From Mya arenaria (lineage: Eukaryota > Mollusca > Bivalvia > Myida > Myidae): a stretch of 64,000 bases of DNA. This document shows positions 35,120 to 47,500 of this stretch, piece after piece. Position numbers and translations under genes: made by a program. Positions within the stretch are counted from its first letter, which is position 1; each line of letters opens with the position of its first letter. The DNA lies in the NCBI RefSeq assembly GCF_026914265.1, contig NC_069124.1, positions 13,223,723-13,287,722 of the forward strand, in the 5' to 3' direction. The notes beneath the pieces were generated by a model. That model made no database searches. It was not told the origin of the DNA and was given only the letters and a program-made list of their open reading frames with translations.

Positions 35120-38100
35120 CTGTAAATTTGGTAAAGGTACGCGAACGGTCATACTATTTGCAATAGAAACTGCATGTCACTTCGTAATATTGCTCGAGGT
35201 GATAACCTACCCACATCTTAAAAAAGTGTCTTATTAAAAGAGTTTTTGTCGGTGTATATGCCATTATAAAACTACTTACTAAGCAGGGAGTATATCTGTG
35301 TATTCTCCACACAGACCCGACCGTCGTGGCAGGCGAGCGAGTGAACGGCGGACTCATGGTTCTCCGTGTTGAAGATGGATACCTTGTCCTGTAGGGGCTG
35401 GAAGGGGACACTGGCTCGCCCTAGGTACTTCAGAATCATCCGGCTGCATTTCAGAACCTTCCTTTTCCACACCGAACCTTGCAAAACATATCTTGTATAC
35501 TTATTTGTTTTACTGAAAGACTACACAAGGTATTGATAGCAATCTTAATTTAATTTTCCGTTTCAAAAGAAGAATTAAAAGCGTAAATATGAATCGTAGT
35601 CATTTACTGTGTCACATATAACCCTAAATACAACATGCCCTTACCGGAAGACGGGCAGCCACCACAAGTTTTGACGATACAATCTTCTATTTGTGGCATG
35701 ATATCCTGGCGCGGCAGCTTTCCCGAGCCGGCCGCTGACGTCAGACGCCGCTGCAAAACAACGCTCACGTTGTAACGGCTTTCGGACGTCAGGTCGCAGA
35801 AGTCGTCCTCGGTTGACCAGCAGTGCCTATATGTGATCGAGGTGAAACGGAGGATTTATTCGACGCTGTGTGCAAACCATATTACATTACGTCTGCACTA
35901 TTTTATATTATTATAATTACTTCTTTTACGCTGGTTTCAGATTTATGCTGTCCGAATTACAACAAAGGCATTTTTTCGAAACAATTGCCTTTCGCATTAT
36001 TAGAATACTTGTAGTAAGATCAATTATGTTTGCATTTGTTTCCGATTTTTAGCTGTTTAAATGTAAATTAACTAGAGGTTGCGGAACACCACTTGTACGT
36101 CTAGCTTCCCACAGAAGTAATTGTTGCTGTAAGTCATAAAAAGTCTCCCTTTGAGGTAGGAAATATACGGACTGACCAGTTCTCGCATAACACGATTTCC
36201 CCGTGAATGTGCCGATGTCACCGTTCAACTACATGAACCTGTGTGTCGAAGATTGTGTCCTAAATACCAAATGCATGGTTTTGACATTTAAACAAATACA
36301 AGGATGACGTAGCACCAAGTAGCATTGACAACCTCTCTATCATAAACATCAAAGACTGTTAACAAATTCGTACCCCTCCTGGTCTAGTTCAAAGTTGAAG
36401 TAGAAGTACTGCCTGCCCAGTTCGGGCGTTTTACAGATGACTGTGTCTGGCCTCGCTGTCACCACCGACCCGCCTACACAACATCCATAAAATATTGTAA
36501 CGATTATATTTTGGAGATAGGGGCGGAGTAACGCAAAAAAACAACACATATATTATCTTAATCAAAGGTACATTGTTTGAGAACAAAATGCAGACGGACG
36601 CGGATAGGATCACATCCAAACATTTTTTTCCGTTTTAAATGCATGAAATAGACCAACAAATAAGGATACCGCAATCACCCATAATTCTAGGAAACTCGAA
36701 CAAGCTTTTAACCACTTACACTCATAATCACATTTTTATATTCATCCGTTCAATTTAGACCTCACCGTCTGCAATCATGTCCTGCAACTGCTTGAGGCGT
36801 TTATACAGCGGCGTGTTTCCGCTGTCCCAGACCTCTACAACAAGGGCCGTGTCGTCCCGCAGCGGCCGCAGCTCCATGTACAGGCGGTCCGCCTTACACC
36901 CGATCCCGATTCCTAGTTGTTGGAGACGAACGCCCTTGCTGATCCTAATCAAGGACACCGCCAGCTTAAACAAGTTGTCTTCCGTGGAAGGCATGTTTGG
37001 TTTGAGTTCAAGTGCTTGGCCCATTTCAAATCTAAGAAGATAAAGGAAAAGTGTTCGATACCTTCAGGTGTTAATATTCCTCTTGAAATAAAGTGTATGT
37101 TTTGCAAGAATATGTCAAATATTATTTACAAACCTCAGTGTTTCCTTATCATGTCGCGTGGCGATGTTATCAATATTCACTGATCGTGGACGGTAACCGG
37201 AACCGGAAATCACGTAGAAGCCACCTTGGAGGTCTTCATACGCCAGATCCAGTATTGAGACTAGCACCGTATCGAGTCGGATGTATCGCTTCCCGGGACT
37301 CGTGAAATGGCGGAGCTTAAAAGTGACCAAAAATTGGAAGGTAAACTTTATGACGCACATTTTTTATAAAAACTTAAGGCAAAACCAAAACGTTGTTTCT
37401 CTGATTTTTGTGCAAAAGAAATTTGACCGAGCAAGATAACGAAATACAATATTTTCATTTACATAAAATCCGAAGTCAGCGTAGAGCGAACAATATATTT
37501 TCTTATAATCAATATAAGAAGAAATAGTATTCAATATGATTGCTCTTAACCTATTTAAACACAATCTTGAACTTAATCTTTATTGGACTAAGGGAAAATG
37601 TTCAAAAACGCTCTATTTTGAGTAGGCACGGATATTCATAAACCAAATTTCTACAATTATTATAACATATTTTATGTATTATGATGATTTATAATAAAAG
37701 ATAATCCTCCTTTTGAAACAACTCCTTTTTCCACCATAAACACTTTAAAATCATTTGCAACTGAATTTAAACATTTACTGAATGACGGACATTTTTTTAC
37801 ACAGGCAGCATCAAAGTATTAAGAAGACCATTTACATTTCTATTTCTTGATTTAAATTTGCTTTGAATATCCCTGTAAATTCAATGGTAAGTGCTTACTG
37901 AAATGTGAATTTTTTTTTTCAGAAAACAAAAACAAAAACAATTACGGGAAATGAGCTGTTTAATTCATTCCATATGTAAAAGAACAAATAGATGTCAAAG
38001 AAATCTTATCTAACTTTTTGTTCGTATTTGGTAAAACATTCTTCTACGCATTGGCTACTTCCCTTTACTGTGGTCCCACATTTTTTTTTAAATATTTCTT

Positions 38101-41100
38101 TTTACATTTATGAAACAGGTGCTTAACTTATTTAGGGTCACCAATCGTCGACCGAATACCTTGAAATGCTCCGCTATCTCGTCATCCGAATTCGAAACAT
38201 CGAACAGGAGGGGTTTGCGGGACTCGTTCTTAAGCGGTTCCGGCCAGTCGTACTCGTCCTCCTCACCGAGCGGAAGTGGGACGGCTATGAGGTTGGTTGC
38301 GGGGAACTGGGCCAGGTGGGTCTGGATCCCGTCTTGCACCTTTACACAAACCTCCACAGTATTTTCGGAGACACGCCGCACAAAGTCAAACCCCGCCAGG
38401 ATCGCGTACTGTGTGAACTGAGACACCGACTTCGTGTTCCCGGGCTTAAGCGAGATACGAGCCGCCCTGGAATAAATCATCAAAATTAAAATTAACTAAT
38501 TAAAACAAAACATTATAATAAACACAAATCATTGAATCAGTGAAGTTATTTATAGCATACTATTTTTGAGTGAAAAATGATTTACCTCCCCTCTTTAAAC
38601 TGGCTTGAAGGGCCGTCAGAGTCGTCCATCGATAACGCCTTTTCAACTATGACTGAAATCAAAACTAAATTTCATGTCGTATACATATTTACTTTAACAT
38701 AGCCATTTGAGACATTCATTTCTTCGTAACAATAGAGAGAAATCAAATGAAAAGCAATTTTAGACTAATGAATTAATCCTTTTCCTCTAATAATTCATTT
38801 TCTTTGGTAAATGTTCTGAACGTATAAAGCCATTGTCTACTATAAGCACTCGGCGAAATAAATTACCAGTGTCTGAGAGGATGGTGACGAGCCTCTTCAG
38901 CCTAACTGCTAGGCGCATGTGCATAGTCCGCGTGCCACACCAGCGCCAGTGATCGTCAATGTCGCCAGTAGACTTCCGGCAGTCCACCAAACATCGCCGC
39001 GTCTGCACTCCGCACCACGTGGTCGAGAGGCCTTCAGGTCCAAACTCTACGTTTTTGTCGTTAAGAGGGTACTCTACCAACCTTTATATTTGAAAAAAGA
39101 AAAGCATACATTAAAGCTGCACTCTCACAGATTTACCGTTTTGACAACTTTTTTTATTTTTTGTCTTAGAAAGAGAAAAAATTTGCGTAAATATCTGCAA
39201 ACCAATGATATAAGACTGCTGACAAAAAATCAGATCGCAGATTTTCATATTTCCGTTCGAAAATTATTTTTTTATGGCTTAAACCGTTAATAACGGTTTA
39301 CGAAAAATGCATAAAACATCAAGTTTTGAACTTATATATGAAATTCTCGGTTCTGATTTTTGTCAGCATTCTTTTCTCATTGGCTTTCATGGATTTTCGC
39401 AAAACATGGGTCGTTCTAAGACAAAAAATAAAAAAGTTGTCAAAACGCTCAATCTGTGAGAGTGGAGCTTTAAGGTGGGACTGCTTTTCTAAACACCAAC
39501 ATAAAACATGAAGTCCATACATGGTGTTATATTAAAATCTACATGATCGTGTAATGTGCAATTTAAGAATATCAAACTTTAGCCTACATATTTGCCTATG
39601 GACTCAGGCTGTTTTTTTCTGTTTATAGGAAAACACATTGAATAATGCTTTTGCGATTTAATACTGACCCCAATCATTATATTAAAGTCAATACAAGAAA
39701 AAAAACGTATACTGCAGAATGCTACCTCCTAAATCTTGGTGTGTCATCCTGTGTGACGGCTCCAGTGGCCTCCCCACATGAAATGTCCATGGTCTCCCCA
39801 GCTGGGTAAGCATCCCCGATGCCCAGGGGCGACACCACAAACGGGTTGGCCGTTGGCCCATTCCGCACCGCCGAACCTACAGCGATATGAATTCACTGTT
39901 GTTATCTTTAGTGCAGTTGTGGTCAGAACTGATTTCAAGTTCATTTGTTGCATATCCTTCTTAAGTATTTCGGCGCAGTATAAAGGCCTGACTTAGCATG
40001 TATTTACTGATTATAAATCTACCATTCTGGTTTGGTGCTCACATGTCAAATGTAGACTATGGACGTTTTATATAACTTATATGTAATGCATTTACAACGA
40101 TTGTGAAGAATATAATGCAAATTTATGCTCAATTACTCTCGTTGATACGCTGACCGAATTTTACGCAAGAATGTAATCTTATTTTGTGTGAGAAATCGGA
40201 GTATCCGGAGGGAATCCACCTGCGATGAGCATATCTTACACTCTCGGCCATGGAAGATACTTATAATCTTGCCAACGGGTAAAGATACAAAAGTACCAAT
40301 GCCGGACCTTTATCCACTACGCACAAAAGAGTTCCAGCGATTTGTTTTACTTTATTTTGTTTTACTGACGTTTTGAGAAAAAAACCCCATAAAACCGCTC
40401 GTCTTAGACTGGGTAAACCTCGTTTCTTCAGAACACCCTACGCTCGAGTTGGGGTGAACCTATGCTGGAAGATACTAATAGTGCTACCAACTGCGCTTAC
40501 CGGGAAACTAATGTGTTTTTTACTAGTCAAGGCCAGTGACCCATGAATACCTAGCCTGTTGAGTAGGCCTTCTACAGCGGTGTGTTCTACGTGGCCCGAC
40601 CGCCGCGTCCTGGAAACCAGAGACCGCTTACTGCGCTCCAGCTTTACACGCGGCTCAACACACGCCGCCACGACCCCGTCCCGCTGCTTAACGTGGGCAA
40701 AGTTGGAACACACGGACAGTTCACTTAGACGGTTCAGGATGTACTCATCGGTTTCTAAGTCAATGGGATCAAACGCACTCGGCTTCGTGAGTGCGACCTC
40801 CACACCACGTCCTTCGTAGAACACTGACTCGTTGTCATGATGACCGTCAGGGAAATCCGAGTTGGGCTCATCAAATGATTTATTCACGTAGAGCTTTCCT
40901 AAGACAAAAGCAAATCCAATTAATTTATCCACAATTAAAAAGAACGAGCAATCAGTCAGATGTTCATATCAGATTGTTTTCATTAATTTGTAGTATTACT
41001 AAGAAGTAAGAGACATGTCCTGAGGATTTTACGATGCTTTGTTGAAAATTTCATTGCCTTTTTTTTCTTTCAACATGATCGGTATTTACAACAATGATAT

Positions 41101-41514
41101 AGAGTATACAAAAAGCAAATGGGTTGGACACAAGTTCTAACAACATTAGTAACGTCTTTCCCATGAGCACATTAACTTGATAAGTATTTGGCGATAAATG
41201 TAAATAAGAAAAGGGTAAGGAAATGGATAAGTGAAAGAAATGTCAGTAAAAGACAAGCAGAAGCATTCTGACTCACTGCTACACAGGTGATATGTGGTAA
41301 ACTGTTCAATAAAACAACCTGGTTCAGTTATAATTAAAGAAGGGTCTAATCTTTAAACCGTTCAGAGTGTTTTATAAATTAGTGTACATAATGGAATAAT
41401 ACAATATTTTCATCGTCGGTGAGTAATAATAACGACGTAATGCTAAGTGGGTGAAACGCACGTGTTGCATGCTTTGTTCTATCAGTGTTGGAGATGTTGA
41501 TATAATGATACTAC

Positions 41515-41553
<39 letters not shown>

Positions 41554-44500
41554 GTGAATTGAAACTTGAATTGAGAAAGATTTTTATGTACAGAATGGGG
41601 TTGCAGAATTAAATATTTTATCAAGAGCTAAACCAAAAGTATTCTTTTGAGATTTTAGGTACGAACTTAAAATTTAGAAAAGCATTCACGAGTCTAAGTC
41701 TTTCATTACAAACATTAGAAATTGAAGCAGATAAATGGCACAAACTTGACTCTAAACCTGTTAATAAAAGAAATTATGTCAAATCTTTACTGCTTTGGAA
41801 GTTTAACGATACAGTTGTGATCTGCATTATTTTTAACAAAATTTAAGCAAACTGTTTCAGGTGTACTTGATTTAAGTGAATATATGAGCACAGTATGAAC
41901 TATTTCACGTTTAAAAGTTAACAACGATCCCGTTCATCACGTTGCAAACGTTAACAAATTTTGAACACTCGACCAAATATATATTTATCTATATATACTT
42001 TTGCATTTGTTAAAAAACTATGACACCATTACAAAAATTCGTTAAAAGTACTAACTGTCTGGCCATTCAGCTTCTACAAATCTGGCCAAATGTGTCAGCG
42101 TGGCGGCTAGTTCAGTAGAAACCAGGCGGTTAGCGCACGCGCTTTTGACGTCATCGCCAATCGTATCCTGGCGGCAGTCATCACACACGCGTCCCAGCGT
42201 ACCGCACGAAGTCGCATTATCTTCTTCCTCGGAAGCAAACAGAATGTAGTCTCCCCATAACTGATACAATCTAAAAAGAAAAAAACCCCACGTTATTGAA
42301 ATAACGTCGATCGTGCTTGGTGTTGAATTCGAGTCGGAACGAAGCAGACCTTTAACCCGATATGATATACTACAAATTACCATTATGTAACATAAGCAAT
42401 TGAACTGTATATCGCAGAAGATTGCGGCCAACTAATTGGTATTTAATAAATCGTGATCCGAAATTGTACACCAGTAATATTTGTGTTAAATATGTTTTCC
42501 CATATGTGCATCTAAAATGGTGTCCATCCGAAAACCCGCGAACCTCAAGGACTTGTTTGCAAAGCCAGCATGTATGGGCTAAGGTAAGGTTAGAGTGGTT
42601 TAAAGTTCAATATCATCATTTCCCTATGGCCCAAACCTTCGGACACACGGTGCCCGGGCTTTTGGACTCGCGGGCTAAAATTGAAATCCTATGGAGGGTC
42701 TTTTATGACGCCAAGACGCATGCACTTCGAAGTCAAGAATTGGGTGAAGAAAGAAAGGCTCTGTATCTTGTGATGACGCGAGAAGCCTCTGTGATGACGC
42801 GAGAAGCCTCTGTGATGACGCGAGAAGCCTCTGTGATGACGCGAGAAGCCTCTGTGGTAGAAAGGTTAAGAATAACTTATTTCAAATCACCATTGATTGG
42901 AAGACATCGGTTTGAAATCAGTCCCTGACTATGTATTTCTAAATGAGCAAACTTTCACTGCACAAGAAGGAAAATCATGTTCTATTCAGATAATTTTTAC
43001 TAGGGGTTCAGGGATCTTATTCAAGGCAAATGTCAGGTGACTAACTCCGATGGCCAATACTAGGAAAATCTATAAATTTATAACGTTGATGTAAATGTCT
43101 GCTTTTTTGTTGGTAAATACAAAGTCGTCTGCGTAGTCCGTCAAACGCTACTCATAGCCAGTGTAACACTCTCTTTGCTACAACAAAGATGGAGTCCACA
43201 CGAGTACCTTATACAGTATAGTTTCCTAATGAAATCAAAGCGTTATAAATGGATTCTACATGAGGAGATGTCATTTACAGGAGTGATAGTTTGTATCAAA
43301 GCTGTGTAAACACACCTAATGAGTTGTAAACTTAATGTGTCTTGTGTTGTGTTTTTGCTGTGTTGTACTGGTTAATTTATGCACCTTTAAACAGGGATGA
43401 AGATTACCCTTCTTTATATTATTACAGTTTATTATTTGTAATCAAGCCTTTCAGCAACTGGTACATATGCGTTGTTTCATATTCCAACCAAACATAATGA
43501 CAAAACGTATATGTCACTGTTCAAAATGTATTATATTATACGAAGGAATATTTCACATGTGTGAGACCTATACGGGTTGGAGAAAAATCCGCAACATAGC
43601 ACTACCTGTTCAATATTTCGTCGCCTTTAAAGATATTTCCCATTGGCTGCCCACATGCGTCATCCATCGTTACATTGGCGTTCTTCTCGAACCCCAGTGC
43701 GTGACAGTCCGCGTGGCAAACGGAGGATACTATTTGCTCTAGGGGTTTGAACCGTCTCGACAGCCCACTCATCACCTTAACATTCCTGAAAACTTTCGAA
43801 GATTTGTCAAACATGTGTCGATAGAGGAAAGAGCTCTGTTTGTTGTGTAATATTGTTGGTGTTACTTGAGTTACTGTAGTCGATGCATCTCTATCCTTCA
43901 TAGTAGAACAACGTACTTGTAAGGGTTAAATATTTTATAAACTTAACTTACATTTTGGAAGTTTAGTGCAAGGCGTATTTTGACTGATTCAGAATAATGT
44001 TTTGCGTATTGCATATGATAGTTTGTGTTTGTCAACGATCTGTTCAATTATTTTCAGAGTGTTTATTGAAGCAAACCTGTTACCAGAGATTGATTCCGAA
44101 GGCGTCCACGGAGAAGTCCGTCTGTGCCACAGATACGTTGCTATCCACGACGACCATGACCTTATTACACCGGGTCACCGTGTCCGACCTAGACACCACA
44201 TTCACCGTCGGACGAATACTTAAATGTAAGAGGCATTAATATTTCAACAACATTGTATGTTTGTGTTTATGTGCGTGTCCCTAATAGCATTTCAACATGT
44301 TGAACTGGAAATGGTTCTTTATTAAGTAACGCTACCCTCAGATTTATACAGAATGATAGCTTACTGCAACAAGAATGATGATGTCCCTACCTGAGTTGCA
44401 CGGGTGGCCCGAGATTCATGTCTATATCCTTCTGCCACCATGAGATGACCGGGATGAGGGTAAGGTTCTGGTGGAAGGCCCAGGAAGTATTAAAGGTGTG

Positions 44501-47500
44501 GTTTGTGTCCACCCGCTGTCCCCCGCTGACCACCGTCCAGTTGTACACGCTAGCCTCGTTAACCGGGACCGAGCCTTCCTCGAACCGCTGTGCTGTAGAA
44601 ACAAAATCATAGATGTGATGGGCGGTGCTAATAAAGTTGTGAAATAGTAGAGCAACAGCAGCAGCATCAGCAGAAACAACAACAACAACAATTAAATGTC
44701 CTTTTTGTAGCACTAAAGCATCTGTATCTGTTTGAATCTAGTAAAATGAGCTACTTTTTGACTTACAGATGATCGTCCTGCCGTTCAGCTCGAAGCTTCC
44801 TTCATAATTAGTGGCTTCCTTAGCGACCGCCTTCAGAAAGATGTTTCCCTGACTAGACGAATTGACTGTCAACATTATAGGCGAGAACGTTTTGAACGTT
44901 GCCAAGGGAACCTCGAATATGGGCATGGTCTCGTTCTTCATAACAACACCGTATTTTGTTATAGAAATCTCCTTGTCGGTTGTTAAACTTGAAATAAAAA
45001 AGGCTTGAACAAGAAGATGGTTTAAATAAAGTGTAAATTTAAAAATAACACTGTTTCATTTTGATTTATTATTATCAATATGACTTAGACTTTTTCAGAC
45101 ACGTATTGTTTGTATTACATAAAAAATATGTACTAACATTCAAAATGATATGAATTAACCACGCATAATAAAATCTGAAATAACTAACTTGTATTCATGT
45201 TTGATTCTGGAGTTGATGTCCATTTCCATTACATACTTCTTGATTACTGGTTTGTTGTTAACTTTGTAGATTTTCAGCTCCCTAAATGGACAAAAAAATC
45301 GATTTTTAGAATCATTCTAGTGCATTGTCATCTTCATCATCAAAAACTTACAAAGAGCAACAGAGTGCAACCTTTTCTAAACTGATGTGATTGTGATTAG
45401 GTATTTTAAGGTCAGTGATTGCTTGTACACACTGCAAAGCCAGTGCGATGAGGTGAATACCGCATGTAGGGTATGGGGTCTTACATGTAGTAGGAGATGT
45501 GGCTGTAGCCATGGCAATTGCAGCACTGAAACAAAAAGTCCTTATCTACCCGAGTGACGGCCATGTCTGTATCAGCTTCCGGCTCGTAGCGGCCCGTCCG
45601 CTTGTACAGGTTCACCGGCACATGTGCCTGAAAAAGAGAATGAGAGATCGAATATAACATTTTAATTCATGAAGATTTCCATGTACTGATTGAACTTCTA
45701 CAAAAACGGTGTTTTATTCCACGCTACTAAATAGCAACAATGAATGTACGATAATAACGAGCCTTTGTACAAAATGTAAAGATGACTCTATGCACATGTA
45801 CGAGGTCAAAGTATGTATATGTGTATATGAATAGATCGGGAATTTGATCGAATATTTCAATAATAACGTTTTTTTCCATCCTAGACAAGTATATTCAAGT
45901 ATTAGGCCATGCTGGAAATCCTTATCTGGCACACATGAAAAGTTAAGTAGATGACAAATTGCGATATGTCGAGTCCGCTGAAAGAGCATTTGACACAGAC
46001 ATAATGCTCTTTCATGCAATAGCAGTACAGAATGACATGGAGTTAAACAATACATGAAACCCAAGACACTATGCCTCCGTATGCTGAACCCTCTAAGGCG
46101 AGTATTTTTGAAAATCCTATTTTGCCACTTATGCAAGACACAACCCTGATATGGCTCAGTCTAGACCAGCCCTTTAGTCAGTACTCATTTTCATATAATT
46201 CTTTTCAGTGTGACATAACTTTTTGAGGTAAAGACCTGGGTCTTTTGCGTGACACGTCAACTCGTCATGAGGAACCTTCGTGGCAATTTTGGAAAATCCT
46301 ATAATGCATGGTCAAGATACAGCCCGGAAAAGGATCATTTTAACCTTTGACCTCTAGCCTTGTCCTTGACCTTTGACGTACAGCTCCGGTTCTTGCGTGC
46401 GAAACTCCGCCTCACCATGGTGTACATCCTTGGCATTTTTTTAAGGAAATATTTTGATGCATGGTCAAGATGCAGCCCGGACAAATTCAGTCCGGCGAAC
46501 GTACACGCGCACACCTGCACACACACATACGGAACTGCCACTCGACAAAAAGGTACCCGTATGTTACTACTTCGTTTCACTACGCACAACAGAGCTCCAG
46601 CAAAAAACGTTTTCACTATATTGTTAAATTGGGTATGAACGCATTAACCATAGCCGCTCGTATAAGAGCAAAGGGTGTTCTGTAAAATATCGGTTATCCT
46701 CGTTTCCGCATATAAACTATGCTCGTTTAGGGATGAACTCATCTCATACTCTAAGCCATTGAAGTTATATACTTAAATTCTTACAAGTTTTTAAACTAAT
46801 GACAGAAGAGAACAAAACGCATACGAAAAACTTAAGTTTTGTTTGTTTCATTATAGATTTAACCGAACGCACAAACAGCTTTATACGTTACCGTTTCGTC
46901 GTCGATGCTGTTGAAGGGGACGTTACGTGTGAATGAGGTGTTATAGTTGATGGTGTTGAGGGTAGTCCGTAGCGGGTTGGAGAGATAGCGGCGGTGGCGC
47001 GAGGGCCGCAGCTCGCCCTGCGCGTACTCGACCCGGATATCCGCTTGGTCGAACATGTCCAGGGGACTGCAGGGGAAGTGATGTCGAGCACAATTAAAAT
47101 GAATAAATAAACATACTGTTGCTAGTTCACCATTTATTCTCTATATTTCACCGAAAATCATGAGAGAAATTCTAAAAAATAATTACCAAGTACAATTTTA
47201 ATTCGAAAAATGAAAAAAACCCAACAAAAACGAAATACGGGCGACACTGCTTCACTATGCGCATGCATCACTATGCGCACACATCACTCATTATATACCC
47301 GATAAACATTGGTTTGTAATAATCAGATAAGCTGTAAATGGTGAGAATTTTAATCATTATTTCATGACAATCTGGATAATCATCACTTAATTAATTGATT
47401 CTGCTGCTGCTGCTTGTGATGATTCTGATGTTGCTGCTGGTGCTGACGATGATGATGGTGTTGGTGATGGTGGTGGAGGTAGTGGTGGTGGTTGTGCTGT

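Noticed and set aside
36777..37043. Plus-strand frame of 88 aa opposite exon 17
   Set aside because: It is the antisense shadow of a well-supported minus-strand exon with matching splice sites.
41590..41870. Possible LINE fragment (reads FRKAFTSLSLSLQTLEIEAD on the plus strand)
   Set aside because: No reverse transcriptase or zinc-knuckle motif can be seen and the frame is short; not enough to support a call.
42422..42928. 168-aa plus-strand frame with four MTREASV repeats as a gene
   Set aside because: It is antisense within an intron of the secreted-protein gene, has no start context, domain or signal peptide, and its only notable feature is the 21-bp repeat.
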